DNA of 64,000 nt from Lyophyllum atratum (taxonomy: Eukaryota; Basidiomycota; Agaricomycetes; Agaricales; Lyophyllaceae): NCBI GenBank assembly GCA_014905825.1, contig JACGCN010000046.1:248001-312000 (forward strand), written 5' to 3'. Both the position numbers and the translations under genes were made by a program. This document shows positions 22,735-34,600 of the stretch, piece by piece. Positions within the stretch are counted from its first letter, which is position 1; every line of letters starts with the position of its first letter. Below the pieces are notes generated by a model. The model did no database searches. It worked only from the letters and a program-made list of their open reading frames with translations, and was not told the origin of the DNA.

Positions 22735-22969
22735 CGTCAAGTATCTCGTGGGTCGCCTCGTTGTACGGCTTTGGTGCGGCTTCCTCAGAACGCGGGATCC
22801 TTTCACGTAAGCTCCTGTCTGTACTAAAGGCTTATTTTTATGCTCAACTTGTTTCAAGCATTGGATGGCGCTTTGTCGAGCACTCAGCACGGTACACGGC
22901 GGTATCGTCGCCGTACCGTCGAGTCTCCGAGAGACATGGTCCACGGCCGTAAATTCTACGGCTGCGGCC
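22735..22969 (+). repeat. Repeat module B, copy 2
   Basis: Collinear with module B copy 1, ending GGTCCACGGCCGTAAATTCTACGG. No coding capacity is shared between the copies, so this is probably a non-coding transposon or LTR fragment. Confidence 0.65.
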
Positions 22970-23127
22970 GTATGACTCGACGGTGGGCAGTCCTATGCTA
23001 CACTCTTTCTCGTAAAGCAGGATGGTTAGAACAGGATGGTTAAGAAGTTGGGCGGTAAAAATGCTATGTAGTGTAGGTAGGTAGACCTTGCAGTAGATGC
23101 TGATCTGGTCTAAAAGGTGAAAAAGAT

Positions 23128-23241
23128 TGGACGTTCAGGGGATTGAACCCTGGACCTTATACAAGGGTGCTTGCTTACGTAAGGTGATTACGTAAGGTTT
23201 GCTGGTGCAAAGCATACGCGCTACCACTGCGCTAAACGCCC
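23128..23241 (-). tRNA. tRNA-Ala (anticodon TGC) with a 42-nt intron
   Basis: On the minus strand the acceptor GGGCGTT pairs with AACGTCC (one G-T). The D arm is GCGC AGTGGTA GCGC, the anticodon stem TATGC/GTATA, and the T arm CAGGG TTCAATC CCCTG, with discriminator A. The anticodon loop reads TT TGC A, giving anticodon TGC (alanine). A 42-nt intron (forward 23164-23205) sits right after position 37, the standard site, and contains an AGCAAA word able to pair with the anticodon. A T5 run just past the 3' end fits a Pol III terminator. Internal A and B boxes are recognisable in the D and T arms (GGTTCAATCCC). Confidence 0.9.
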
Positions 23242-23780
23242 ATGATTATAGTACAATTTACGACGAATCTAACCGCTCGAAATGACGGAGACGACTGCGG
23301 TTGGGGTCCATTTCTGTGGTAGAGGTCTTTACTTGACCTCGGCCGTATGGTCCGCACTGTAAGCGCGTTTGAAATTCCCCTTTTCCCCCCTGCCATGCAT
23401 ATCGTGGCACCTCGTCAGCAGGCCGATGCTGGGCATACTCGTGACCGCTCAATTTCCTCTTGACAGTCAGTGTCTTCGTCTTCCCAGAGCTCGTTGTCGC
23501 GTCCAACGTCAGCACGTCTCCTATTAATATTGACCTTTATCCCCTTGGATGGGCTCCTCTCGGCCGGGTTCGACATAATCGATATCATTTATAGCGGGCC
23601 AGCACTTCCTATGTGCGTACCAAGGGAATTTGGGCACCATCTTACCCCGCCTTACATATAGGGGGTTCATGTGACACCGACATCCGACTCCGTAACATGG
23701 GAAGACTATAAGAAGGCCTCCAGATAAACCGAGCTGCACCGGCTTTGACGAAAAGCTGACGGTTATCCCATCTCTCCACC
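23242..23780. other. Intergenic, upstream of the flavin monooxygenase
   Basis: No gene. A TATAAGAAGG sequence near 23706, about 75 bases before the ATG at 23781, is a candidate TATA element. Confidence 0.35.
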
Positions 23781-26208
23781 ATGAGCAAAGCTATCCCCGA
23801 CACACCCCTTCCCACACTCGAGAACCTCAATGCCACCGTACCGGACGACCTCAACGCGAAAGCTGTAGCAAAGGAATGGTTTAAAGCCTTCGCACAGTCG
23901 GCCGAAGCCAGCGACGCCCAGGCTTTGGCCGCGCTCTTCGTCCCCGATGCCTTCTGGCGTGACATGCTCGCACTCACCTGGGACTTTCGTACATTTTCCG
24001 GCGTGCCCAAGATCACTCAGTTCCTTTCCGATCGTCTAGAGACCGCGCGTCCCACGGCGTTCCTCTTGCGCGACGATGCTTACCTCGGCCTCCAGCGCCC
24101 GTATCCCGACATCGCGTGGATCAACCTAATGTTCGACTTTGCTACAGCTACTGGCCTCGCTTCTGGCGTCGCAAGGCTAGTACCCACGGCCAATGGCGAG
24201 TGGAAGGCCCACACCGTGTACACGAACCTAGAGGACCTGAAAGGATTCCCAGAGAAGATCGGCGCGCTCAGAAACGCCGCCGCTAACCACGGGAAGTGGG
24301 TAGATGATAGGAAGCGGGAGGTCGAGTTCGTGGACAGCCAGCCGGTGGTGCTGATTGTGGGGGGTGGGCAGAGTGGACTGGAGGTCGCGGCAAGGCTAAA
24401 GGCGCTAGACGTGCAGACATTGGTCGTCGAGAAGAACGCAAGGATCGGTGATAACTGGAGGAACAGGTATGACGCATTATGCCTGCATGACCCGGTCTGT
24501 GAGTATCATATATAGACTCTTTCTTCAAGCAGGCTAATAACATCTGGCGTTTAGGGTACGATCATATGCCTTATCTCCCGTGAGCCCCCACCATCCGTTT
24601 TCGTGGTTGTTTCCCAACCTATCTTCCCAAAGCTTCCCACCAACCTGGCCCGTCTATGCTCCTGCTGTAAAGGTAAGCCAGCCACATGCACTCAATGCTG
24701 ATCTGACCAGTTCCTAGCTTGCCAACTGGCTCGAAAGCTACGCCGAAACGCTGGAGCTCAACGTTTGGACCTCTTCTGCAGTCGTCAGTGCAACGCAAGC
24801 CGGCGACGCATGGAAGGTCGTCATCAAGCGCGGCGATGGGTCCGAACGGTCCTTCACCGTCAAGCATATCGTCTTTGCCACCGGGCTCGGAAGCAACGAC
24901 AGCACTACGGTCCCCACCTACGCAGGCATGGTGAGCATCACCCAGATACTTATGTACGGCTTTTCTAAAGTCGCTTCTAGGATGTCTTCAAAGGCCAGAT
25001 CCTACACTCCAACCGACACAAGAATGCGAAAGACCATCTAGGGAAGAAAGTCGTCGTCGTCGGCGCGTGTACCTCCGGTGCGCTTCATGTTATCTCAACG
25101 CTACACGCAGGACTCACCCGCGCCATTGGCAGCCCATGACATCTGTACCGATTACTACGAGCAAGGCGTCGGTGCGTCCACCTTGTGCCCAGCCGCTTCT
25201 TTGCTCATGCTTTCGCGACAGACGTAACGATGTATCAGCGCGGCTCGTCATACATCATGTCCACCAAGAACGGATGGAAAGTCCTCATGGATGGTATGCG
25301 ACCTTCTTTCCTCTCCTCCTAGTTCCGCAGTGCTGACCGAAAACCTGCATCCCAGGCGTCTACTCCGAGGGCGGGCTCCCGACCGACATCGCTGACAGGC
25401 TTAATGCGTCGTTCCCTCATCATATGGGCGTGGGCATTGCGCGGCGCCGCACCGAGGCCATCGCCGAGCTCGACAAGTACGTGCCACTGGTCAGTTTCGA
25501 AGATGATGCTAACGAGTTGAACTTTCAGGGACATCCTGGATGGACTTCGTGCTCGCGGGTTTCTCCTGAACTATGGTATTCATGGGACCGGCTTCGCGTT
25601 ACTTGCTTGGTCCCGTGCGGGCGGGTACTACCTTGGTATGTTCCTCAACCTCAAACATGATAAGTCGTGTTGCGGCTGACATCCATGAGCGGTATAGACA
25701 CCGGCGCGAGCAAGCTCATTGCGGATGGGAAGATCAAGCTGAAGAACGGGAGCCCGATTGCGCGGTTCAACGAGAAAGGGATAGTCTTTGAAGACGGTTC
25801 CGAGCTCGAGGCTGATGTTGTGGTTTTCGCTACTGGGTAAGCATTCCTTCTTCTGTGGGATGTCCGACCATGCGCGAATCTAACGCGGGAATAGGCTGGG
25901 CGACTCGCGTGAGCATCTGCGCAAGGTCTGCGGAGATGAGGTCACCGCCACGCTGAAGCCATTGTGGGGGCTCGACGAAGAGGGCGAGATCAACGGCGTG
26001 TGGCGCGATCTCGGCGTACAAGGCATATGGTCGATGCTCGGTAATCTAGCGCTATGTCGCTTCCACTCCAAGCATGTTGCGTTGCGTATGTCTTCTCTTG
26101 AATTTCTAATTGTGCTGGGTCTAATTACGATTATATTTTTGGAATGCTTTAGAGATCAAAGCGATGGAGGAAGGTGTGTTTGGGGAAAGGTACAGCGCTT
26201 CTGCTTAG
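23781..26208 (+). CDS. Flavin-containing (FAD/NADPH) monooxygenase with N-terminal NTF2-like region
   Basis: About 600 residues after splicing; starts [16 protein letters not shown]. Residues 1-170 ([31 protein letters not shown]..., ending [12 protein letters not shown]) look like a SnoaL/NTF2-like domain. The FAD site [18 protein letters not shown] follows (about 24345), then [41 protein letters not shown] is the FxGxxxHS motif of class B monooxygenases. The NADPH site is [16 protein letters not shown], then [11 protein letters not shown]. Further on, VVFATGLGD and [32 protein letters not shown] close the protein. This layout is common in fungal YUCCA-like/FMO-type oxygenases that hydroxylate small molecules; the substrate is unknown. 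One intron falls within the NADPH motif (TCC G|CC CAT) and splices in frame. All motifs are intact. Confidence 0.88.
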
Positions 26209-27218
26209 ATAGGACATGTAGGTCATGCCCCGAACAAATGGATGTATATAAACTGAGGAGGAATCTACCACTGTATTAGTTTTATGTGGTTTGTCCAGGC
26301 GTGGAAGCCGTTGTTTATCCCTGGTAACTTTCCAGTCATCTCTTGCAAGCTGATGACCAGTCCCTGGGCATGTAGGAGCAGTCAAGGGTTATGACAGGAT
26401 GGTCGTATCGAGGTCGATCGTTTTTTTAATTAAGATAGCGCGCGAAGGAGTGTTTGAAGATCGGACAGAGCAGGATGGCATCCTGATACAGTTGACAATG
26501 ATCCGCGACCAGAAAACGGAAGTTAAGCACCGTTCTTGAGGAGAATTTGAAGACGGAAGTGATATGGAACCCTACTGATTAACAGTGGGCGTAAGTGAGA
26601 TATTTCAAAAAAAAGATAGGCCGCCTAGACATCACAGTGTATTTGGGATTGGAAGGATGATCCGAGAAGGCAGGAGGATTGGACTTGCACCTAGGTCAGT
26701 TTACTCAGGATTGAAAGAGTAGCCGTATTCCTTCCTTTTAAGTTGGGCGGAAATGTTTCTACGCAGTAGACGAGGCTTAAGCATTTGCCCTCCGGTTGGA
26801 ATGTCAGGTACGCTGTGGACAAGGCAAGGCAAGCCGACATTACAAGTACCGAGTGGACTACTCAAAGTGCAGGCTAAACTGGAGATGATGACGACCATCG
26901 AATGGGCGCAGTCAATATGATGGTGATACTGGCCGCTTGGACGCATTAACAAGGATCAGAGCCTTTCGACGACGAGGGAGAAGATATGCATCTCGGGTGC
27001 TAGGAAGACGCACAGATCACTATATATTTACCCAGTTTTCCTCGTTCTCCTCGGGTACAAAAATGGCCGTCACTGTGTCAGCCTCATGCAGAGCCAGCAA
27101 CATGATAGGAGGTTATAAGTAGTGTGGACATGTCCACCTGAGATGGAGCCTTCAATCGCGAGAATCTTTCTGCGACTCGAACAGCTATGCTGTGCAGTTT
27201 CTTCATCTTTAGTTGCTA
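26209..27218. other. Intergenic region without a recognisable gene
   Basis: One kilobase with only short, unsupported ORFs. A stretch at about 26500-26540 (AAAACGGAAGTTAAGCACCG) superficially resembles a 5S rRNA core but lacks the rest of the molecule. Confidence 0.4.
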
Positions 27219-28850
27219 TCATCCTTCCAAGAATTTCACTTCATGCCAATACCTCACCCGAAGCCCGGCATCTTGACTTCCTAGTCGGTGCAGATCACGC
27301 ATAACATTGCTGAAGCGAAGCATTTTCTCTGTCGAAAATTTCGCCCGCCCACCAATCTCGACGTCCCGAAGATTAGAGTCGGTCAGTCTCGTCACTTGCG
27401 TGAGCGACTTCACGGAAGAAGTCTAACAGTTTGATTGCGGGCTACAGGGACATCCATTAGTATGTTTGTTTACATGAGTCGAAGCGGGGATCACTTACGA
27501 TAGTCTCCAAGGTCTCCGCAGTTGCTCCTTCCTACCGCATGCGATTCTATCAGGGAGAACCGATTACCGAAGGGAACGGGCTCCGGATTTCGGCCAAAGA
27601 CATCCTTAACCGCATTTTTAAGGCTTGTTGCCAAGTCATTCCATGGGATAGGACGTGGATGTACAAGGTTCAAGGCTGCGGGGGCGGTCATCTTGCACAA
27701 GGCGACATCAGCGACCGCCGCCGCCACCGCATTCATAGGAAGCCATGACACAACCTTCAGAAGTCTTAGCCCGACATATCCGCAACGCAAAGCCAAATAA
27801 CATACCTTCAACTTTTGGAAGCATCCCGAGCGTCATGCTAGACTTGACGAGAATTGGCAGCCAGTCAGTGGTGGCCCAAGTCCCATTTGGAGATCCTCCA
27901 CTGATCTGACCACCCAAGTCCCATTTGGAGACCCTCTACTGATCTGACCAATCCGTAGAGACGTTGCTTGCAGGCCGTTTCTACGGGGACCTGAAGATTA
28001 CGGCTATGTATATTGCTGGAGGATAAAGACGATAAACTAACCCTCTCAGTGACATACTTTCCCTCTCCGTACCCTCCTCCTACTGCGGTCGATGCATCTG
28101 TCACGGCTTCCTCTGGGACAGGACCCAGCGAAGTGTTCCGGATTGCGCAGACGCGACGGGTGAGGTGAACACGAATCGCGAATCCTGTGCCTTCGGTCCA
28201 GATCTTACTAGATCGACGAGGTGTCGCGTCTTTCGAATATTCGACTCATATGATGAGAGAGATAGGTTGAAGTCGACTGTCCATGCGTTGTGAACGACAA
28301 CGCTGACGGACTGAGTGATCTACATTCGTCTATTAGCTGAATCCAACGGATTTTCAAACTGGAGAAATATGTTCTTACCTGGCTATACAAGTCTCCTTCA
28401 CGGCCCCCCATGTTTGGTTGTGAAGCATCCCCAAAAACAAGTCAAAGTCTATTGCTCTCCAGGAGGTCAGGGTTTAGGCCTTTATCTTTGAACCTCTTCG
28501 CGTATCGTTCCTGAATGGTATCAGCTCCCTTGCTGGGTCTGTTAAGGGCATACACCCAAGCGACTCGATCGTCCTCCGAAAGGGTTGCGAGAATCTGGGA
28601 CCCGAGGGTACCTGTGGAGGTCGAGACCGTCGGCCAGGAGTTGTGGACTAATCGATTGAGTTGGGTTCGGGCAAGCGGGCGACCGAATGACGCCTGCGGA
28701 GTATTGTTGAATGGTAGAACTGCAGATAGAAGGTATCAGGTCGTGGTGATTCACGTGTCAGAAGGATGAAGGTGAAAGACAGAAGGACACGAGAAACTAA
28801 CCGCTACCGCCCGTTCCGTACATGGGCAAAACATACACATCACCAGATTT
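27219..28850 (-). pseudogene. Remnant of an NRPS-like adenylate-forming reductase (thioester-reductase domain)
   Basis: Minus-strand blocks in order match the C-terminal Rossmann-type thioester reductase of basidiomycete A-T-R enzymes: TGTLGSQILATLSEDDRVAWVYALNRPSKGAD (about 28610), NAWTVDFNLSLSSFESNI, GGGYGEGKYVTE (the YxxxK pair), GQISGGSPNGTWATTDWLPILVKSS, VVSWLPMNAVAAAVADVAL, AALNLVHPRPIPWNDL, KLLDFFREVAHA, and STEKML..MRDL..GYWH-like end. Such domains release a thioester as aldehyde with NADPH. Lesions: an in-frame TGA at 28444-28442 in ESNRL*LVFGDA; a 38-bp tandem duplication (27875-27950), not a multiple of three, inside the GQISGG block; and a frame break near 27390 between ETDRL and SNLRDVEIGG. 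No adenylation or carrier domain is recognisable upstream. The gene is dead. Confidence 0.75.
27875..27950. repeat. 38-bp tandem duplication inside the reductase pseudogene
   Basis: Two copies of a 38-bp unit beginning CCCAAGTCCCATTTGGAGA (27875-27912 and 27913-27950), differing at two or so positions. It shifts the reductase reading frame. Confidence 0.9.
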
Positions 28851-29848
28851 TTTATTCCGAAAACTCTTATGGGAAGGTATATGCGCATTATGAACTCCTC
28901 TGCAAAGTCGTTCCATGAAATTTCATAACGGAAGTCTGCGCGGTAAATGGTTAAAAATGACAGCTCTTCGCAGACTTGAGATAAACTTGCGAAGGTTTGG
29001 CTAGAACCTGCCTCGGCGTGCTGACTACGCTGTCGATGACGTGCCATACCGCAGGCCATGGTAGTATACTGACGACTTCTGTGGGCTCAGCGACACCAAG
29101 GACTATGTGTCTATAAGCCCTCATGGTAAAGCTGATGCTGGCGCTGACTCGCGGACCCCAGTCATTGGCGATCAAGTTCACGGGATCAAGCTGCCAGTCT
29201 TTTGAAGGTCCAAGCCACTGACGGCCCTAGCGCCGGCGCGCAAACTGTTGAGACATGTTCATCAGCTAGACCGAGAAGCATTTCAGCATGACCATAAAAC
29301 TTATGATACGCTTGGTACTTATCACTGAAACAGCTTCATCTTAAGTTCGCGTTGCGATTGAATCATATCGGGACTCTGCTCCTCGATTCGTGTATGTTCC
29401 CATGCTAGCAATGGAACCTAGAACCAGAAACAGGGTGTTGATCGGTAGTATTTTCGTTCGTTGGGTTGGCCCAGCAGAACATCATTCAATGAGGAATAGA
29501 AGTCGCATGCCATTGCTTCAGGTGGTCAGGTTAGGACGCGCAAACCAGGTCGTGAAAGCTGAGCCAGGTCAGGCCAACTGCCGAATATTATTCCAGCTCC
29601 GCAGAAAAACGGATCAGAAGATTTCACAACCTCAATCATTGCACTCATGTGTCTCCCCCAAGTCCGATTAAGATATCTTCTTTGATATCGACCGCGTCTG
29701 ATGCATGAAAATAAGATCACTGACGCGCTCGGACGCTGATGGTGTGTTTCAATCAATCGCATAGCCCTCTGGCACGATTTACCAGAGTCATGCGCTGAAA
29801 ACGCATTTGAATTGGACCTCCCACTCCAAATTATCACTTGCAACGACC
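28851..29848. other. Intergenic / decayed region upstream of the P450
   Basis: Minus-strand ORFs to 29181 may be remains of the pseudogene's 5' part, but I recognise no adenylation or carrier motif. The plus-strand P450 promoter must lie in the right-hand end. Nothing else seen. Confidence 0.35.
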
Positions 29849-32019
29849 ATGGCAGAGCTCACACACACCTTAACCTGGGCTGCGCTCCTCGGCCTCATCA
29901 GCGTCGTCCTATTCAAATTAACCCAAGTTTCGCGCAAACCCACCCGCCCCGGGCCTCCAGGAAAACCATTCTTCGGAAACGCCCTGGACATACCAAAGCA
30001 GGCCCCCTGGCTAAAGTTCACAGAGTGGGGCACGACATACGGTGCGTCAAATTCATTCCACGTAGTCCCGGCACCGAGTGCTCACTGGAAATTCCATAGG
30101 CGACATCGTATTCGCCAAGGTATTCACCCGCAAGCTGGTCATAGTGCACTCCTACGACCTGGCGATCCAGCTGTTCGAGAAACGTTCCGCGAACTATGCG
30201 AATCGACCAAGGCGGTATATGGCTGAACTGTGCGTCCCCCCTCCCCCTCCCTGTCTTATCGTCTAAGTGTTTGTGTAGAAGTGGATTCGGGAAGGCGATG
30301 CTGTTCAAGAACTACGGGGAAGATGTGAAGAAGGGGAGAAAGCTGATCCACGCTGGGTTAGGAGCCGTCGATTCGCAAGCTTTCCAAGCTATGCACACGG
30401 CCTCCGCTCATAAATTTGCCAAACTCCTACTGGACGATCCCGCCAGGTGGCGAAGGCATCTCCGAAGGTAGGCATAACTGAATTCGAAGAACGGGAGCTA
30501 ATTCATGCAAATGCAGAATGGTGACGGCGAACCTGTTGCGCTTCGCGTATGGTCACAAAGTGGAGAACGAGGATGACTTCCTCGTACCCCTCTCCGAAAA
30601 GATTATGGTCATTACGGGAAAAGTCGTTTCTCCCAACAGATACGTCGTAGACACCTTTCCCTTCCGTAAGTCCCTAGCACCTTTCTCAAGGCTCCAACAT
30701 CGTTAACACACAAACTTCCAGTGAATAATCTACCGGAGTGGTTCCCCGGCACAGGCTTCAAACAAGTCGCTAAACGGTACAAAGTGCTCCTGGACCAGCT
30801 CATAGAGACCCCATTCCTCAAAGTCAAAGCGGACATGGTCAGCCTCCGTGTCCCTCCCTACGTCTTCCGCATCTTACCAGAGTCCGCAGAAAAACGGCAC
30901 GGCAGAACCATCATTCACTTCATACCACCTCGAAGGCAAGCTCGATACAATGTCAGAAGAAGATCAAGAGCTACTCCAATGGACCTCAGGAATCATCAAC
31001 GCAGGTACGCCGCCACACCCTTATCCACCCCACCCCCCCTCCTAACGCAACTTCCACAGCCGGTGTAGACACTGTACGCTCCCCCACCCTCATTTTCTTC
31101 CGTGTCCAGTCCTGATCGAATGCCCCCACCTAGTCCGCGAGCATCCTCTCGTCGTTTTTCCTCGCGATGGTCCGGAACCAAGACGTCCAAGCGAAAGCCC
31201 AGGAAGAGCTTGACGCGGTCCTGGGCCCCGATGTCCTCCCCACCTTCGCGGACCGCCCGCGCCTTCCGTTCATCGAGTGCCTCATGAAAGAATCCTTCCG
31301 GTGGCATCCTCCCACACCCCTCAGTGAGCTTCCATCTACTCCCCCTCCCCACTCCTCCTGACCCTTCATCCCAGTCGCGCGTTCGCTCAAAACAGACGAT
31401 GTGGTGAACGGCTGCGAAGTCAAGGCCGGGTCGTTCTTAGTCGCCAACATCTGGTACGACACCCCCCTTCCCCGAATGATCCGCTCTCCTTGACGTCTTC
31501 TTTCTTCCACTCCTGCAGGGCATATACCCACGACCCAACCCTATACCCAGACCCATTCGAGTTCACCCCCTCCCGGTTCCTCCCAACGCCCGAGGGCTCC
31601 CCTCCCCCTCCCGATCCTCGTTTATTCATATTCGGATTCGGCAGGCGGTCAGTCCCATCCCATCCCCAGCTCGCCTGCTTATACTTATACTTATACTTAT
31701 TTTGCATGTTGGATGTTGGATAGGCGCTGCCCGGGGAGCGAGCTGGCTGATAACGGGCTGTATATGATGATGACGACGGTGTTGGCGCTGTTTAAGATTC
31801 TTCCGGAGGTTGGGGAGGATGGGGGGGATGTGGTGCCGCCTGTTGAGTATACGACGACGTTGACTTGGTGCGTACTGTGTGATACCTTACGATTTGGGCG
31901 ACGGCTGACTGAGGGGATTGACTGGAATTAGTCATCCTGTGCCGTTTGCGTGTAGGATTGTTCCGAGGTCGAGGGAGGCGGTTAAGTTGATTCAGTATGT
32001 GAATGAGAATGAGTCGTGA
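29849..32019 (+). CDS. Cytochrome P450, CYP5144-like (P450-1)
   Basis: Membrane-anchored haem monooxygenase. Starts [22 protein letters not shown], a hydrophobic ER signal anchor, followed by a proline hinge [12 protein letters not shown]. Spliced motifs: I-helix INAAGVDTSAS, ExxR in [13 protein letters not shown], a PxxF-type PSRF, and the haem loop [14 protein letters not shown] with its cysteine. About 510 residues, the usual length, and every intron restores frame. It is clearly paralogous to the P450 at 59749 (same KQAPW.KFTEWGT.YG, VDT/MSxxD and [11 protein letters not shown] blocks), so the family was duplicated here. An intron just before the haem exon carries four CTTATA units (31678-31700). 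The 3' end meets the alpha/beta hydrolase gene head-on. The substrate is unknown; the neighbourhood suggests secondary metabolism. Confidence 0.9.
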
Positions 32020-32251
32020 ATGTAATTAGGTCTGTCTGAAGGTCGGCCGCACCATCCTTGTAATATCATCGTACAAGACGTGTATTGCGACCAGATGGTC
32101 AAGGGTTCGAAGTGGAATCCTGATGAAGTCCAAGTATGAAGTTACAAAGGTGAAAACTCGTCGCGCTGGCGCGTAAGTTTGCATACATAAAGCACTCCCT
32201 CGTGGCGAAGTCCAAAGACCGGGCTCAAGACTATCCCATGCGCTCCCATCA

Positions 32252-33659
32252 TCAAAGACGACTCTGCTGAACCGCTCTCCCAAATTTATACCCAAGCAAG
32301 AACCCATGCATCAGCTCCGCCAACCCCCCCGGCATCTCTTGCACCACCTGCCATACATCATTCATAAGTCCGTCGTCAACGGGGGTAGGCAGAGAACGGG
32401 GGTGCTTACGAGATGATCTCCCTTCGCGATCTCCGAGATGGACATCCCAGGCGTCCTTGCTATCTCTTCACATATTTCTTTCGGCGGCCTATCAATATCA
32501 ATATCAGGGCCATGAGAATATGATCTGGGGAGGAGACAGCGGGCGTAGCGTACCGTAGGAAACTGCGTTCACCGACGAAGACGTGGATGGGGACGACCTG
32601 GCGGAGCAGGGGTATCTTCCTTGCGACCTTGTTCAGCTCCGGGAGGTCGATGTACGCGAAGCATTCGTGCAGGCGGTTGCAGGACAGCGTGACGCCTTCC
32701 GTGCGGTCGGGGTATCCGCTCGTCGGAAGCGGGCATATCGCGTAGTCCTAGGCGCGGGGGGGTCGGGGTGTGTTCAAGTCGGAATCACGGATATGGGAGG
32801 GACGAGGGGCACTTACGACGTACGCCTTCAACGCCCGCTTATCCCACACCTTCCACGGTCGCCTCCCACCGAGCCACGACAGGGCTTGTTCCTTGGACGC
32901 CCAGATGTCCCTGCGCGTGACTGTAGCATCCAGGAAGCTCGCGCTGTTCTGGTTCTTGATGGGGGTTTTGCCCAGGACCTCGCCGGGGGGCTCGAGCATG
33001 ATGCATAGGTCGACGAGTTTATGGTGTTCTGAGTGGTACAGGTATGACATCCAGACTCTGGGTGCCGGTGAGTGAGTGATACGGGGTGGGGGAGGGGGGA
33101 CTCACGCGGCGGTGGCGCCGACGGAATGGCCTATGACGACGAGGCGGTCGCCGGGTATGGTTTCGATGTGCCCCGATACGAGCAAGCGCAGGGCTGAGCG
33201 GGTGTAATCCTCCAAACCTGACAAAATAGGTTATCACTTTGCCTTACACATGGTATGGGAGAGACGGGTGTGTACATACTGACGTCGTTGGGATCGGTAG
33301 GGGTGTGGAAAAGGACTTTATCGTTGATGACCGCAGCTTCTCCATTATTCGGGCTATCGATCGCCCATGCCTCTTTGACGATGGCATGTCCGGTTGACCG
33401 CTGCAGGGCACACAGGTCTTCGAGGAACGGTTCCCATATTTCCTTGTCTATAACACACAACATACGCAGATCAGCCCCTTCTCCTTCTTCGGGATGGAGT
33501 ACAACTCAGGGTTGGCTTACTGAATCCGACCCCATGTATTAAAATGAGTATTATACCGGGCTTGCTGGTCGGAGGGTCGTGGAAACGGTAGCGCTTGGAG
33601 GAGACGTGGAGGTGGCTGCCACCAGGGGGGTCGCGGATGATGAATGACTTGCTCTCCAT
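32252..33659 (-). CDS. Alpha/beta hydrolase
   Basis: Starts MESKSFIIRDPPGGSHLHVSSKR. LILIHGVGFSK is the oxyanion-hole strand and turn. After introns come EIWEPFLEDLCALQRSTG, and the nucleophile elbow LVVIGHSVGATA with Ser. MSYLYHSEHHKLVDLCIMLEP, a cap region with RRDIWASKEQALSWLGG, and a late IAKGDHL (likely catalytic His) follow; the protein ends VQQSRL. About 380 residues. No signal peptide is visible, so it is probably cytosolic. Such enzymes hydrolyse esters, lactones or thioesters; the substrate cannot be told. It lies tail to tail with P450-1, 230 bases apart. In a metabolite cluster it could release or tailor a product, which is inference. Confidence 0.8.
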
Positions 33660-34600
33660 GACTGTTCAGGTTGAGGAGCGGAATGAGTTGTGCAGGGTCG
33701 CCGGGGGAAGGTTAAACGTTAGACGCTGGGGAGGTGCATGATTCAGGATGGACCGGCAGAGGTGGGGGCGGAGAGGCCGGTGCGAGCTTCTATGATCTAC
33801 CTATCACTGCTACCGAAATTGATGAGCATCAATAAAGCGAGCATCATTATGAAGAGGCTCACCATGGTCTTCTTCTGCTGATCGCCTCGAAAGCACTGAG
33901 TGTGGCCTGCTGTGGAGCAATAATATAAGAAGTTGATCTGCTTGAGCATTTCATCTCGTTAGTGCAATGTTATGAATAGGACTACTACTCTGTTCAGTGC
34001 TGCGATCATGGCATCAAAGAAGACGAAGAGCAGGACGATGAAGCCGTTATCAACTCCCTTCGGCTCGCTTCGGGAATTACCGAGCCAACCTTGACCCAAC
34101 CCAGCTATCCAGAAATATCTGTGCACTGAAACTCCCAAATCAACCACCGTTTCTGATCGGTACATGCTCAAGAATATCTACTAGCTACCATGACGCCCTA
34201 CACTCACACATTCTGGATGCCTCGAAACTGCCATAATTCAATCAGTGAGCTACTTGTTGCGTCGACGACGCGTCCCATGGGAGCAAGCATGACAGTCGAA
34301 GAGAACCAGACGACAGCGCAATCAAAACAAAAAAAGCATTCCTTGCAACTGTATCAACGCAATCCGGGTCTCCTGATTGCAGCGACGACTAAGGACAGCT
34401 AAGGACTTGCCCACGACAAACATCTACCATGGCTATCGGGCCGGAGTAGTGCCGCTCGGACTTGTATCGTGGACACAAGCTCTCCAATGGCAATAAGCAG
34501 ACAATGCGCGACGGCATCGCGACATGGGCACAACATACACTACATAGATAAACTGAATAATATATAACTAGTCCAAGACCAACTCCATGCAAACGGCGCC
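33660..34600. other. Intergenic region without a recognisable gene
   Basis: Short ORFs only (70 codons or less, for example 34190-34402), with no motif. It is bounded by the 5' end of the hydrolase and the 3' end of the DUF6534 gene. Confidence 0.35.

Noticed and set aside
26490..26560. 5S rRNA-like words (ACGGAAGTTAAGCACCG)
   Set aside because: Only one short block resembles 5S rRNA. The remaining helices and the internal promoter are absent.
31678..31700. CTTATA hexamer run
   Set aside because: Short intronic microsatellite, with no sign of function.
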